From Adineta vaga (taxonomy: Eukaryota; Rotifera), in assembly GCA_021613535.1 (NCBI GenBank), contig CP075497.1:13330001-13394000 (forward strand): a DNA stretch of 64,000 bases, written 5' to 3'. A program made the position numbers and the translations under genes. The notes beneath the pieces were generated by a model, which saw nothing but the letters and a program-made list of their open reading frames with translations, was not told the DNA's origin and made no database searches. Of this stretch, positions 33,342 through 45,700 are shown one piece after another (the stretch's first letter is position 1; each line of letters begins with the position of its first letter).

Positions 33342-34089
33342 ATTGAATCATGAATTAATCGTCATATACAGAGATTTTCAGTTCTTGAAATTTTAACAAA
33401 TATTAACAAAGTCTTTAGGCAACAAATGGAAATGAAACCATTTTTTTTTCAATCTCTCACATCCACCCTCTGACAGTTTGCAGGTCGATATTTTTATTAA
33501 ATTCTTTAAGCAATTTCTTGACATTATCAAAAGAACTAATATACATTCAATTTGCGAATAGATCTCTAATACTCATATCATTCTATGATATAATTATCAA
33601 GTATATCAATTACATTAAACATTATCTTTAGAGGAAATAGAAATCTGAAAAGATGCGACGGCAAAGGGTGTGAGTGTAGTATATTTATTCATCAATACAA
33701 TCCATCCAAACCTTCAAGATGATTACGTTTGTATTTACATTATTTCGTGCTTTTGGATCATAACAATTATTTTTTTTTTATTTCTTTTCCTGAGTTTTGC
33801 ATATGTACTAATATTTAGAATAGCAATCGAACGAAGAACTACTACACACATAGACGCAACAGACATCATTATACGACTATAGTTTTGACAAATTCAATCT
33901 ACTAAGACATAATTTCCTATGATGATGCTATTATTACTGTTAAGTTCTGTCTGAGTTATCATACACTCTTTTTCTTCATCAATGACCAGCATATCTAGAC
34001 ATTGAAATCACCAGTGTTGAATGTTAAAAAAATATTCTTTGATTTCTATTGATGATCGTTTTGAATAAATAAAAAAATAAAAGAGAATA
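33342..34089. other. Intergenic, AT-rich
   Basis: Apart from the palindrome at 33664-33722 no feature is supported. The open frame at 33670-33882 starts inside that palindrome and has no homology that I recognise. Confidence 0.45.
33664..33722. repeat. Dispersed GT/CA palindrome, copy 11
   Basis: Left arm AAAGGGTGTGAGTGTAG, right arm CCATCCAAACCTTCAAGATG. Degenerate right arm but retains the conserved CTTCAAGATG end. It lies about 370 bp past the 3' end of the lactone oxidase pseudogene. Confidence 0.6.
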
Positions 34090-35965
34090 TTAGACGCTAT
34101 TGAAATTATCAGACAGTTTATAAATATTTTCAAGAAAAGTGCTTAGCATTTTTCTATTTGGATCGAGACGTGCACGTAAATCAAGAAAATCATTCCATTT
34201 GGGTATGAGATGTTCGAAATTGTAGATATTTGGGTCAAAATGTTTTCCCCAATGAGGCATACCACCAAATTGACCTAATATTGTTTGTAATTCACCCATA
34301 GTTCTCATACTATCATCACGTACAGTTCCATCTTCAGCTACATAGACCAAAAATCCCACAAAACACACTCCACCCTTATACGCTGGACTGAGTCATGCTT
34401 TTGATTGTCCTACTGCTCGATAGATGAATGGATAATGAAGACGTTTCTTATTCTTGTCAGCCCATGATTTGAGAACCAATGTAGCTTCATGTATATATTC
34501 GAGTGGTATGGCGATTTCACAATTTATCTGTGGAACTGGTATACCCTTGCAAACGATCTGTTCCAAATAGCCAATAACATCTTTGGCGTTAGCAAAACGT
34601 CTGAGTGTTTCAAATTGAGGTCGTGAAGATTCTTCTGCAATCTTCGTATCGAGTGCCATCGATTTCAAATACTCATCGATTGTCTCATTTATTGAACGAC
34701 GTACATATTTAGCTTCCAATAAAGCATCACCTGGCGTAGCTAGGAATTGCTCACGTTGCTTTTCATTTGCCTCATTTATAAACCATACATGACAAAAATC
34801 TGTTTCAGGGAACCACCATACCTTTAAAAAAAAAATTTTTCTCTTTAGAGCATTATTAAAAGTATCGATTTACTTTAACAAATTCATTTTCTTCATTCTA
34901 TTTAACATAATCCGAAAGTAAAATATCAATTTTGCAAGTGAACTTGTTACAACTGAATATTCGTCGAGGAATATGAGTTATTTCGACTTGAGGAGTAATG
35001 CCAAGAGTTCCCATGGCAGTGACAAATGCTTGAAGAGGATATTCATCAGTATTTTCATCGACAGTTACGACTTTTCCATTAGGTAAGACGACTTTGAGTG
35101 ATTGAACAATATCTGAATAACTCGATTGACGCATGCCTTGTCCATGAGTTCCTGTGGCAGTAGCACCACCAAGTGTTTGAATGCCAATAACACCTGGAGA
35201 ACAGGGTAACATTCGATTGTAACTGGCAAGAATAGCAATAACATCATTCACCGATGTTGCGGCGCCAAATATTGCTGTCTCTTTCTTCATTTCGATAAGA
35301 CCATTAAAATGCTGCATTGATATTAATTTCGCATCTGGATCATCTAACTGAGCCGTCATGAGCTTCTCATAAGATAGGCCTGTACCCATCAACGTTAACT
35401 ACAAAAAAAACAAATATGATAATTTACGAGGAACATTTCATCTCATTTTTTGTTATAGGATATTCAGACAGTCGATATTTCATCTAGATAGGAAACGTAC
35501 TTTTGATGTTGTTGTTCGAACAATTCGAATTAACTGATTGACAGTTGTTGGTCGTACAATTTGAGCTTCTCGTGCAATCTCATGAATACCTGACCAGTTG
35601 TAGATAATGTTTGTTTGAACTTCCTTAGCAATCGGGAGAAAATTTGTCGAATAAGAAAGCTGTCTCGAATAATTGATTTTACGATTTAAACCATCCTCGC
35701 CAGTCGCTTTCGTTATGACATCTTTCTTTAATTCTATTGCAGCAACGGTAATACGACGTGTACCAGTTGTCGGTGTCGATGTCGAACCTTTTGTATCACT
35801 ATTAGGGATCGATTCTAGCTCACTGAATGAATGTGTTCGAGGAATTCTTTTATATCTTGTTGAAAATGCACTGCCATATATACCACTTAAAATCCGATCA
35901 AATCGTCTATTACTTCGAGTGGTACTATCACCTTTTGTTTTCTTGTCGTTGTTTTTGTTTACCAT
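34090..35965 (-). pseudogene. FAD-linked sugar-1,4-lactone oxidase-like (ALO/GULO family), two nonsense mutations
   Basis: Exons 35965-35501, 35398-34874 and 34821-34090, introns of 102 and 52 bp. Exon 1 has a polar N-terminal extension and ends with AQIVRPTTVNQLIRIVR, the start of the FAD-binding_4 domain. Exon 2 holds LMGTGLSYEKL and LGGATATGTHGQGMRQSSYS, the flavin-binding loops. Exon 3 encodes the ALO catalytic domain with LSPAYKGGVC and the C-terminal GGMPHWGKHFDP. An in-frame TAG (34898-34900) interrupts exon 2 and a TGA (34393-34395) interrupts exon 3; both sit where a Trp codon is plausible, so each can come from one G-to-A change. Intact relatives oxidise aldonolactones in ascorbate or erythroascorbate synthesis. 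GT/CA palindromes lie on both sides. Confidence 0.8.
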
Positions 35966-36177
35966 CGTTTATTTGTCTATATTGTTTCTTGTTCTTTGCA
36001 TGTATATATAAATATATCTATAGTGTTTTATACGAAGGTGATATACCCACGTAGTAGTTTTGATGTATTTTTTCTTTTTCTTCTTACTTGTATTTTTACC
36101 CATGACGCATGTTGTGAACAAGCGCAACCACGCCTTTTGATTATTATACCCCTCACACAATCGAATTTGATGTAATG

Positions 36178-36262
36178 ATGGGTGTGGGCATGTTGGTAAG
36201 GTGTGGGTGGGTGGGGGTGGATATGATATATTCGTTCATCAATGCCACCCACACCTTCAATC
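36178..36262. repeat. Dispersed GT/CA palindrome, copy 12 (G-rich left arm)
   Basis: The left arm is doubled and very G-rich (GGGTGTGGGCATG, then AAGGTGTGGGTGGGTGGGGG). The right arm GCCACCCACACCTTCAA pairs with AAGGTGTGGGTGG over about 13 bp. It is 210 bp upstream of the lactone oxidase start. Confidence 0.85.
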
Positions 36263-36599
36263 GAGAAAAATTACTGGTAACCAATTATATGAATGGAATG
36301 CTCCTATTGATACAATCAATAATTATGAGAAATATTTAATAACCAATGATCAATCACTATTTTATTATTATTATTGTAATTGCTCAAATAAGTATGAAAA
36401 ACAGTTGGATTAAGAAAAACAAAAGTAAATATTTTCCAATGAGATTTTAATAATGTCAAATCCAAAAGTTGAATTTAATTATTTCACTTCTTTCCATCCT
36501 CATTTTTATCTCGATTATCACATATTGATGTAGATCTCTGCTGAATATTTATATGATTTTAGTGAATTGCCTTGATTCTCATTGTCAATATTCATTTTA

Positions 36600-39560
36600 A
36601 CGTGATGATTCAGATAATTACTTTGACGAAGGAACAATCAATATCGATGTCGATCTGGAATGTGTATTCCCAAAACATATCTCATTGATTTTAGTTTTGA
36701 TTGTATGGATTTTAGTGACGAAAAAGACGCACGAAATTTACTCTCTATTCACTTAAATTGCGCTTCAAAACCATCGTTTTTGTGCGATAATCGTCTTCGT
36801 TCACCGAAGGTCTTCTCTTGTGGTGATGGAGAATGTGTCGATCGTACAAGACATTTTTGTAAAAATGGTCGAGATTTATTTCTTAGCGAAAATCTATTTC
36901 TATCATCATCTTTATTGAACAATGATTACAATGTAGATTGTTGGTCATTCTTATTATTATGCACTATAGGGAATCAAAATGGAGAATCTTAAAAGATTTT
37001 CATAATTATACGAAATTATGTGAACAATTTTTAAAAATAGATTATGAACATTTTCTAAAGTATTGTCTATCATTATTCGAATTTCAAACTGAAATGAATC
37101 ATTTCTATCCATTTGTTCGATTTATTTACTAATCGTCAAGATAATGACTCTTCTAATTGGAACTTTCCATCACATTTATGTTTCAATGAGAGTTTGTGTC
37201 CGAATTTTCCACCAATAAATGGATTAATAATCAATGGTTTACGATGTCTGAAAAGAATACAAGTCATGAATAGTATAAATGATCTTTATAACATAAAAAC
37301 ATTCTTTTCTGCTTGTCATCATCCAGAAAAAAATCATGAAACTTTGTATTATTGTGAACAATCAAGAAAATATATTTCTAAACATCGATTATGTGATGAT
37401 TATTGGGATATTGATAGTGGTGAAGATGAATTACTTTCTCCATGGTTATTTAATAAAAATAATTATGATTATATAGCATTTTATTGTAAAAATGAAAGAG
37501 AAATTTATCGATTTAACCGATGTAATGGTAAAATTCATTGTCAACCTGATGGTAAAGATGAATGGCTTTGCAATTTGGATAATTAAAAGAATAAACAAAT
37601 TCATCTAAATAATATTAATGAACTAACTAATATAATCATTTCAGATCTAATTTTACCTTTATTTTCACGATTAATAAGAAATATGATTCCATTAATTTAA
37701 AAATGATATTGTTACAAATAGATTGTTTAAGAAAGAATGTCTCTGTCCATCTAGTTATTATAGTTTTCGATGTGAATATCAATCAGAACATTTATTAGTT
37801 ACGTTACGAATTGATATTTTGTTTATGATGAACAATTATTTCATGTACATGTAATGAAATAAATCTTTTATCTTAATTATCTACGACCACCTCCTAAAAA
37901 ACATAGAAATCATTTTCATTTCTTCCTGTCAATCGATTGTCATTATATTTATTCTAAAGTGATTCGATGATTTGTAATACATTACATTGTATTCATGGTA
38001 TTTGCATGAAATATTTCAACTCATCATATCATTCTTATTGTCATTGTCAAACTAATTGACAAGGTTATCAATCTGATATTCCAATTGATTGTTCATGTGA
38101 AGGAAATAGAAAATGTCTTGATCGATCTAGATCGTTGTAATAAGGTAAAATGTTATCATATGGTGGAACATTTATTTCATTGGATGAACAACTTGATCTT
38201 CAATATATATATATATATATATGTTCAATGTCTACAGAGTTATTTTGGAATATTTTGTGAATATGAAGAAACACAAATGATTATTTATTTTCTTCAATTA
38301 AATGATAATTCACCTGGTATTTTATTCGTTGAAAATGATGTTATATATCAACAAATATTTTCTCAATTAAATCAAATGAATTATTATATTGTTGGAATAA
38401 TTAAACAACGAAGAAAGAAGAATTTAAAAACAATAATTGATGAATCTTATCGATATTCGAATGTTGATTTCAAATAAAACAATACGAAAATTTTCGTCAA
38501 TGAAAAAAGTGAAATTTTATCATAAAATTTGTTATTTAAACGAAAAAATCAATTATTTTCATGATGAAACATATTTATGTTTTTGTGATATATATCGTCA
38601 ATTAGATTGTATTGAAATTCAATTTAATAATACATGGGATTTTCGTTGTGTTTGTCAAGGATGTTCATATGGATTAATTTGTCATTTAACAATATTAGAT
38701 TATGTACTTTCTTTAGATTTAATGTTAGGACAAGATATTCTTCAAGGTTTATCAATTATTGATCAACTAATATTAATTAAAATTGTTTTAATTCTTCTTA
38801 TCTAATCTTTCTTTCATTTATTACATTAAAACAATCGAAAATTCAAGAATATGGTTGTGGTCTTTTATTTGTTTTGTCTTCCATTTCTTGGTCAATTCGG
38901 TTAATCAGCATTGATTGATCGATACATTTACCTTTTAGTAACACAAATTCATCATATTACTCATCGATCTCTTGTTTATTGGATTTGTATCATTTTAGAG
39001 TATTTTCTTACTGTATGTCCAATGTTATTCGATTGGTTAATAGCATATGTAGCTGTTGAACGATGTATTAATATTCGTCAAGGAGTTTCATTTCAAAAAA
39101 CAAAAAGTGTTTGACGGGCAAAACATATTATTTGTTTTCTAACTATGATAACATTCTATTGACTTCATAGCATGAAATATTTATTCATAAGTTAGTTGAT
39201 GATCCTCGAACAATAGCTTAACATATATGGTGTGTTGTAAGTTATAAATGGTTATAGATAAAATCTTATCGAATGATAATTAATTTATTAAGAATCTTTA
39301 GAAAACAAATTCCTCTTTATGGAAATAGTTCATTATCATTGATTATTCTTGGTATGATGAGATTGATTTTCTCATTTACATTGATTTGTATTGTTCATTA
39401 ATGGCAAAAATATATCTATCTTACGGCATATTTTATTTCATTTACACCATTGATATGTACTTTTTCTATTTTTATCTTACCAGCCAAACTTTATCGAGAT
39501 GAATTTAAGAAAATTTTTCATAAATTGACTAAAAAATTAACTTCAAATAGATTGTTTTAA
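36600..39560 (+). pseudogene. LDLa/EGF-like 7TM receptor, heavily decayed
   Basis: Many short frames in one direction describe a single former gene. At 36660-36992 and 37113-37586 there are Cys-rich LDL-receptor class A-like modules (VFSCGDGECVDRTRHFC, HRLCDDYWDIDSGEDE, FNRCNGKIHCQPDGKDEWLC with the acidic DGKDEWLC end). At about 37990-38270 EGF-like cysteines appear. From 38911 onward there is a 7TM part: LIDRYIYLLVTQIHHITH, CPMLFDWLIAYVAVERCINI, and a last segment FTPLICTFSIFILPAKLYRD ending with TAA near 39560. At least ten stops or frame changes separate them. The layout (secreted modules plus rhodopsin-like 7TM) is common in bdelloid and other invertebrate orphan receptors. Not functional as seen. 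Confidence 0.7.
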
Positions 39561-39782
39561 ATCAAATTTTTTTATTGTATTTTTGCAAGCGAAAAAAATG
39601 TTATTATAAACTTTTATGCTTACGTGTATATCTTAAATGTATGAGAGTGTTGCAGGAGGAAGAACACAGGATCAACTTGTTCTGAGTTTGCTTTGGACTA
39701 AATAAAATAAATCTTCTTTATTCTCTCGACTGAAAAAAGAATATAGTACTGAAACAAAATGGAACTTCGCTTGTATGTATTT

Positions 39783-39832
39783 TGAGGGTGATGGTGGATA
39801 GAAACACTGACTCGCACCCCTCCACACTCTTG
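39783..39832. repeat. Dispersed GT/CA palindrome, copy 13
   Basis: Left arm TTGAGGGTGATGGTGG, right arm CTCGCACCCCTCCACACTC. It lies 142 bp upstream of the GFA-family gene start. Confidence 0.7.
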
Positions 39833-39973
39833 TTTTTTTCTCTTTCTTATCACTTTACATCATTCGTTTCGTTCTGTCTTTTGCTCTTATCATTTCTATC
39901 GAGGCAGAAAAACGAAACGTAACCATTACAGCACGTATTGACGTGAAATAAATCTCACGTTTATAAATACAAA

Positions 39974-40480
39974 ATGGATACTCGTACAGCACTTTACACC
40001 GGTGGTTGTCAATGTGGTTCAATTCGCTATTCCATATTTGCACCTCCTGCGCAGCCTCTTGCAGTGTGTCACTGTCGTATGTGCCAGAAAACACTCGGCT
40101 GTCCTTCTGGTGTTTTTGTTGCTATTAACTTAACAGATTTTCAATGGAAACGTGGCTCCGCCACCTCATTTCAAAGTTCATCGCTTGCTCGACGCATCTT
40201 CTGTGCTCAATGTGGTACTCCTCTGGCATATCAATCAAAGGTGAGACCGTTTATCGATATATGTCTTGGTACTTTTGATCATCCAAAACAATTTGGTAAA
40301 CCAGAAGTGCAGATGGGAGTAGAAAGTTGTCTTGGAGAATGGGCTCTGGTACAAGATGTTCTTAGATTGACAACTGATCAATTAATTCCGGATACGGTTT
40401 TGAGTTATCAGCATCCAGATAAAGACACAGATGATGTGGAATGGCAGCAGATGTCAGAGAACAAATCAATAGAGAAATAA
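39974..40480 (+). CDS. GFA/CENP-V-fold zinc protein
   Basis: A single-exon gene of 168 residues starting at ATG 39974. The N-terminal half carries the zinc-binding cysteine pattern of the GFA family: GGCQCGSIRY, then AVCHCRMCQ, then IFCAQCGTPL. The first and last sites hold the structural zinc and the middle one the variable site. The C-terminal part is shorter and less conserved (FIDICLGTFDHP). Family members were first described as glutathione-dependent formaldehyde-activating enzymes, but most have no proven activity. Base composition is more balanced than the surroundings, and many relatives are bacterial or fungal, so horizontal acquisition is possible. It is intact, probably cytosolic, and flanked by GT/CA palindromes at 39783 and about 40650. 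Confidence 0.85.
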   Translation: MDTRTALYTGGCQCGSIRYSIFAPPAQPLAVCHCRMCQKTLGCPSGVFVAINLTDFQWKRGSATSFQSSSLARRIFCAQCGTPLAYQSKVRPFIDICLGTFDHPKQFGKPEVQMGVESCLGEWALVQDVLRLTTDQLIPDTVLSYQHPDKDTDDVEWQQMSENKSIEK

Positions 40481-40650
40481 ACCGAATAACGAAGTCTTTA
40501 ATTACTGAGAAAACTCCAGGTTATTTCGTTAAAAAACAAGACGTCATTCATTTCGTATTTTGAGTTTTCTTTTCTTTATGAATTTTATCCACAAAATAAC
40601 ATTAGACATCAATTTTTTCTAACGAGAGACAAATTGCCCAGTACCCATAT

Positions 40651-40695
40651 TGAGGGTGAGTTTAAGAGTCAGAAGAACACTCATGTCCTGATGTA
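40651..40695. repeat. Dispersed GT/CA palindrome, copy 14 (degenerate)
   Basis: Left arm ATTGAGGGTGAGTTTAAG, right arm ACACTCATGTCCTGATG. It follows the GFA-family gene by about 170 bp. Confidence 0.45.
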
Positions 40696-40950
40696 GAGCA
40701 AAATACAAAAAACAATGCCTCAATCGAAATATAAGTCCTCCGTAAACCAAATGAAAATTTTGTGCAATAATTAAATTGTATTTTAAACAATTTTCACCAA
40801 TGATTCATAATGTTCCGTTAAAAGTCTTCTAAGGACAACACTATGTGCATTAGAAGAGAACTGATAATAAAAATATGCATGGTAATATATAACAGATGAA
40901 AAATTTATATTAGAACATTTCATTTTGATACAACTTTTTTGAATACACTA

Positions 40951-41358
40951 ATGTTTCTATTGAAATTTTTTTTCTGTCTAATTTCACTTATAACTTCAAC
41001 TGAATCATAAACAAAGTGTCTGAATAATTTAATCATTACTTGTCATTGTGTAGATGATAAAAATTTAGTGACATGTATTGAAAATATTCCTAGTGACGAA
41101 ACGCTTATTGATTAGTCGAAATTTTCATCAAAATTTCCTTTACTTCCACAAATTGAATTGAATTTTATAAATGGAATTGATGAAATAGCAGAAAATATTT
41201 TTAGTTCGTTGAATTATTTTCCCGATACACTAATCCATAATAGATTTGAATCAGCGAGAAATTTTCAACTTGTTGATTACGCATTTGATCATACAGAAAT
41301 TTTTCAAATTAGTATTTTAAATTCTAAAGAAATTCATTCAAATATATTTACAAAGGAC
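40951..41358 (+). pseudogene. Leucine-rich-repeat receptor fragment
   Basis: The translation has a CHCVDDKNLVTCIENIPSD cap, resembling the Cys-rich N-terminal cap of extracellular LRR proteins, then a TAG (41116), then KFPLLPQIELNFINGIDEI and IFSSLNYFPDTLI. The open part ends at TAA 41370. No C-terminal part follows; the sequence changes character at about 41355 (GACAGGGGCG), possibly the edge of an insertion. A truncated gene remnant of uncertain family. Confidence 0.4.
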
Positions 41359-41671
41359 AGGGGCGTATAAGGCCGTAAATCGGCCCGTCGCAAAATCAAC
41401 TTAGAAAATACATAAAACGATGCAGGATGAGACGGCAAATCTTTCCATAACAAATTCTAGTCATTCCGTAGACGAATAAAAGATTTCCGATAGACAATAC
41501 TACTTCGTATTTTCACTCAATTTATACTCTATGATGGGACTGTATTTTGGAGAAATCATAACAAAAATAATATCATATCACCTATCAAATAACTTCTTTA
41601 GAAAGAGCCAGCAATTTTGCACAAACTCGTGTATAAATCATCCTGAAAAAGTATATATAGGATGAACTTAT

Positions 41672-42253
41672 GATGGCTGAATAATGTCTATATGAATATT
41701 ACGAAATACGTATATCATAGAGATTTCTCTTTTAAAGTTCAGCAAAAGGGATTGATGATGGGGTTCATTACAGATGGATCGACAGAGCTGTTTGCGGGCT
41801 GCAAAGTGATGTGCCTCAAATGTCTCTAGAAATCTTACTGGATGTTGAGATAATATTTAAAAGTGTTCGTACACATTTTGTGTACCGGTAGGGCGATTCT
41901 GGTGTGTTTTCGATAGGATTACTTTAGTAAAATAATTTCCCCACACTTCCAAAAGATAAAAAACGTGCCAACTTCGATAGCGTGGAAAGTTCTACCCATA
42001 TGCATAGGTTAAACTTTGTCCTATGCTAGTTTTCGAAGCACTTTAGAATGATTGATAGTACAGAACAGTGGATATTCAGGATGTCGGGCAGATTTTTCAA
42101 GAGATAGAAATCATACCGTTTTGTTGGCCGTGAAAAGTTCTGTCGATCCATCTGTGAGGAACCCCATCATTAACTTCTTTTGTTGAACTTTAAAAGAGAA
42201 ATCTCTATGATATACGTATTTCGTAATATTCATATAGACATTATTCAGCCATC
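41672..42253. mobile_element. Fold-back element with about 130-bp terminal inverted repeats
   Basis: The left arm (41672 to about 41800: GATGGCTGAATAATGTCTAT...) is nearly identical to the reverse complement of the right arm (about 42125 to 42253: ...ATTATTCAGCCATC). The match continues through TTCTCTTTTAAAGTTCA and GATGGGGTTC and ends near GATGGATCGACAGA. The central 320 bp carries no gene. Very high arm identity suggests recent mobility. No convincing target duplication is visible, so the superfamily is unknown. Confidence 0.85.
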
Positions 42254-42375
42254 CTAGTTTCAAACTTTATTAATTGATTTCCATACTATGGTCACAGTAA
42301 TGTTCTTTTGCATCCATTTGAAATTGATAGTATAACTACATAAAATAGTTGAAAAAGAAATATTTTATTAACTCG

Positions 42376-42428
42376 AAGGTGTAGCTGGGTATGCTTGAGA
42401 CTCAAGAGAATATATTGTCACCCTCAAA
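42376..42428. repeat. Dispersed GT/CA palindrome, copy 15 (degenerate)
   Basis: Left arm CTCGAAGGTGTAGCTGGG, right arm TTGTCACCCTCAAAG. It lies just upstream of the transposase tail. Confidence 0.4.
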
Positions 42429-42463
42429 GTAAGTAGGTCATTTAATCACAAAATTAAAATTGT

Positions 42464-42726
42464 TTGATCTGTTACATGTCATATTATGTAGCATATAATC
42501 GTCGGTTTGGTTCTTGGATTTCAAAAAAACATCCAAATGTATGGACTTTTATACAGCTGATGCAAAGTGAAAATGCTCGAATCGAACATCTGATAGTTCA
42601 ACTCAATCCTGATGTTGCTACATCGATAGAATCCACTCGAGAATCTCAAAACGAGATTACGCAATAATGCAATTAATGTAAAACAGTTACTACGTGGTAT
42701 TGGCATGTTGATTGGAGGACCTAAGA
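42464..42726 (+). pseudogene. C-terminal fragment of an ISXO2/MULE-like DDE transposase
   Basis: The open frame YNRRFGSWISKKHPNVWTFI followed by QLMQSENARIEHLIVQL is the typical end of ISXO2-type (MULE-like) transposase domains ('F...HP..W.FI..L..E......I'). Upstream catalytic sequence is missing. Near 42650 a one-base slip moves the reading to TRLRNNAINVKQLLRGIGML, followed by IGGPK; the downstream hAT element interrupts the next codon. Reading across the hAT as if it were absent, one codon and a TGA follow (46800-46805), so the hAT landed at the very end of this gene. Confidence 0.6.
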
Positions 42727-45700
42727 CAGAGCTGGGCAACTCAATTCAAAAAGGTGTTCAATTCAATTCAATTCATTGAACAAAAAAGTCAACTCAATTC
42801 AACTCAACTATATGATGTTTCAAAAAATTTCCAACTCAATTCAATTCAATTCAACGATTTCAAGAAAACGTTCCCAATTCAATTCGTCCAATAGAAGTTT
42901 TTTTTCGATTCAATCCAATTCAATTCATGTATATTGAAAAATTTTTCCCAACTCAATTCAACTCAATTCGTGTATATTGAAAAGTTTTCTCAATTCAATT
43001 CAATTCAATTCATTCATCGAATTGAATTCAAATCAACTCAACAGTCAACTCAATCATATTAAAAAAAAATTAGTAAGTTTTGTGCTGGTTTATTAATGTT
43101 CACTGAATCCATAAAAAAAGTTTATTGCTATTCACTGCATAAAATGATAATTGTTTTACAACAGAATGCAAGAGAATGTTCAATAACTGTCAATCAAGTA
43201 CTGCATATACATAAATAAATCAAATGTTAAATAAATAAAAAGTAAAAAAAAATTGAGAAGATAAAAAAATGTCCAATAGCACGTAGTTAATATTAATAAA
43301 GATCACGATTGCATTTGAGCATAGTCAATTGTTGTAATGTAGTTCGTGTCATTGAAGCACGATGTTGTCGAAATAAGAAACCGCTTTGGCTAAACACACG
43401 TTCGACTGGGGCCGATGTAGCAGGAATTGATAGAATCTTCATTGCTAATTTTGATAATGTTGGATAAGTTTTCGTAGATTTTATCAAAATCATAGGATCT
43501 GCACTGTCATCATTTAAATATTTCAATATCTCATCTTTAATATAACCGAATGGATCAGTTTTTGTTTTTTTTGTTTCAGGAACGATGTTTCCAAATAAGT
43601 ATTTTCGTTTTGGTGTAACAGGACTTGTTGCAGTACTAATAGATGAGGGTGAGGGTTGTGTTGTTGAAGCAACTGTTGATGTTGAATAATCATTATCCAA
43701 TGTTTGAGTTGGTGTTGGATCCCGATGAAATAAGATACATTGTTCGAATACAAGTTGTTGTATTTTGTTGGATAATTCTTCTCGCACTGGATCTAAAACA
43801 GGTGCACTTTCACTTGATATCCAACTTAAACGAAATCGACCATCCAAAAAAGGTGCAATCAAAAAGATTGGATCTTTAAAAAGATCATAAAATTTTTTGT
43901 TTTTTTTCTTCTCGGTAATGTCAATGGTCAATAACATTTCTTCCAACATACCACCAAAACGAGATAAAAGAGATTCTAGTAATGATTGACATAAATTTGA
44001 TGTATGTTTAAGATTTGTTCGTTCAGATAAAAGATCAATATAAATAGATAAAATCGAAGGAGCCACCATTGAAACAGAAGGAGTATTTTGTGCTTGTGTA
44101 GCAGTTGTTGCTTGAGCAAAAAGTGATAATAAATTAATAAATTCACTAAGTGATTGGTAATCTAATGCTTTCAAACATAATTCACGTCGTTGTGCTTGAA
44201 TTAAAATATCATTTAAATCAGATGCTTGAATACCAACTATACTATTGACCATATCATATTGAGAATTCCAACGAGTCTTATTAGCATTTGGAATACATAC
44301 ATGAATATGATCAAGACGTTCTGCAACTAATGTTGAAGAATGAGATAGTTTAGCTATCTTTGAAACTTTTTCCAGTGAAGCTTGAACACAATCCGAATTT
44401 TTCAAACCATCTTTGACCACCAGTTGAAGCGTGTGAGAATAACATGGTAAGCGAAACGATTCATTTTCTACAACAATTGAATCAACGAATTGTTTAATAA
44501 CATCTTCGACATCCGATGACATATGTTCAATATCATTTGTATTATCATCAGAATCGAATTGTTCTGAATCGATAAAATAATTTGAATACAATTCATAATC
44601 ATCATTTTGAAAATAAGATTCAAGACCAGGTATAACTAAACCATTAAATGCTGCAATATTATTTGATGAACTATCAGTAATTAATCGTACGAGCTTTTCT
44701 TGAATATTGAAATTACTAATGCATGCTTCATATGTATCCAATAATAAAGGTGCTCGATGATTACCAAAAATTGGTTGAAAAGACATAACATATGATTTAA
44801 ATTCTCCATTAACAATTGCATGTCCTAGAAAAGCAAACACATAAATCGATTAACTTTTTGAAAGCAATCTTCACACAGTATATTTTCTATACCTGTTAAA
44901 GCAAAAAATGCACGTTGTCTTCTGTCGCTCCATAAATCAAGAGTCAGTGACATAAATGTTGTCATTGAACAAAACGATTTTAAACCATCCAACATTTTTC
45001 CGTATAAATTAGGTAATATTGAGCGTGTTAATGTACGTCGACTAATTGGTAAAAATTTAGGATCCACGTGGAACATAAAATTGTTAAAACCTTGACGTTC
45101 AACAATTGATAATGGAAGACCAAGCTCAATTATTAGATCTTCAATGAGAGATTTCTGTAATTCAACTTGACGTGGATGAATAGTCGAATAAATTGAACAT
45201 GATGAAGATGAAGACTTCGACTTATGAACAGTTATTGTATCTGTAATTTTTCTTTGATTTGTTAAAATAATGGATTGTAATTGTTGTTGCCATGCTTCAT
45301 AATAAGCTGGATGAGCATCTTTGATATGTCGATTATAATTGGATGTAACACCTATGGTTCCATGTATTAAACTACTGCATATTTTACATGTTGCTTCCCA
45401 TGATTTCTTTTCATCTGAATTTTTAATTTCCGAGTAAAATTGATCACGTGCTGTTTTTTCAATAGGTTTCGTAAGGATGATTTCATCAATTGAACTTGCT
45501 GTATCATATTCAACATCAACAATAGGTGGTGATTGTAATGATGGTTCAGTTGTATCCGATGACATAATTCAACCGGTAAAATATATTGCTATTGCTTGTT
45601 GATAAAATAGATTAACGTGTTATTTATTCACTATTAAATCAGTATCAGTATTTATATAGCAAGACAAGCGAGATAAAACAAAAATACAATTATATCAAGT

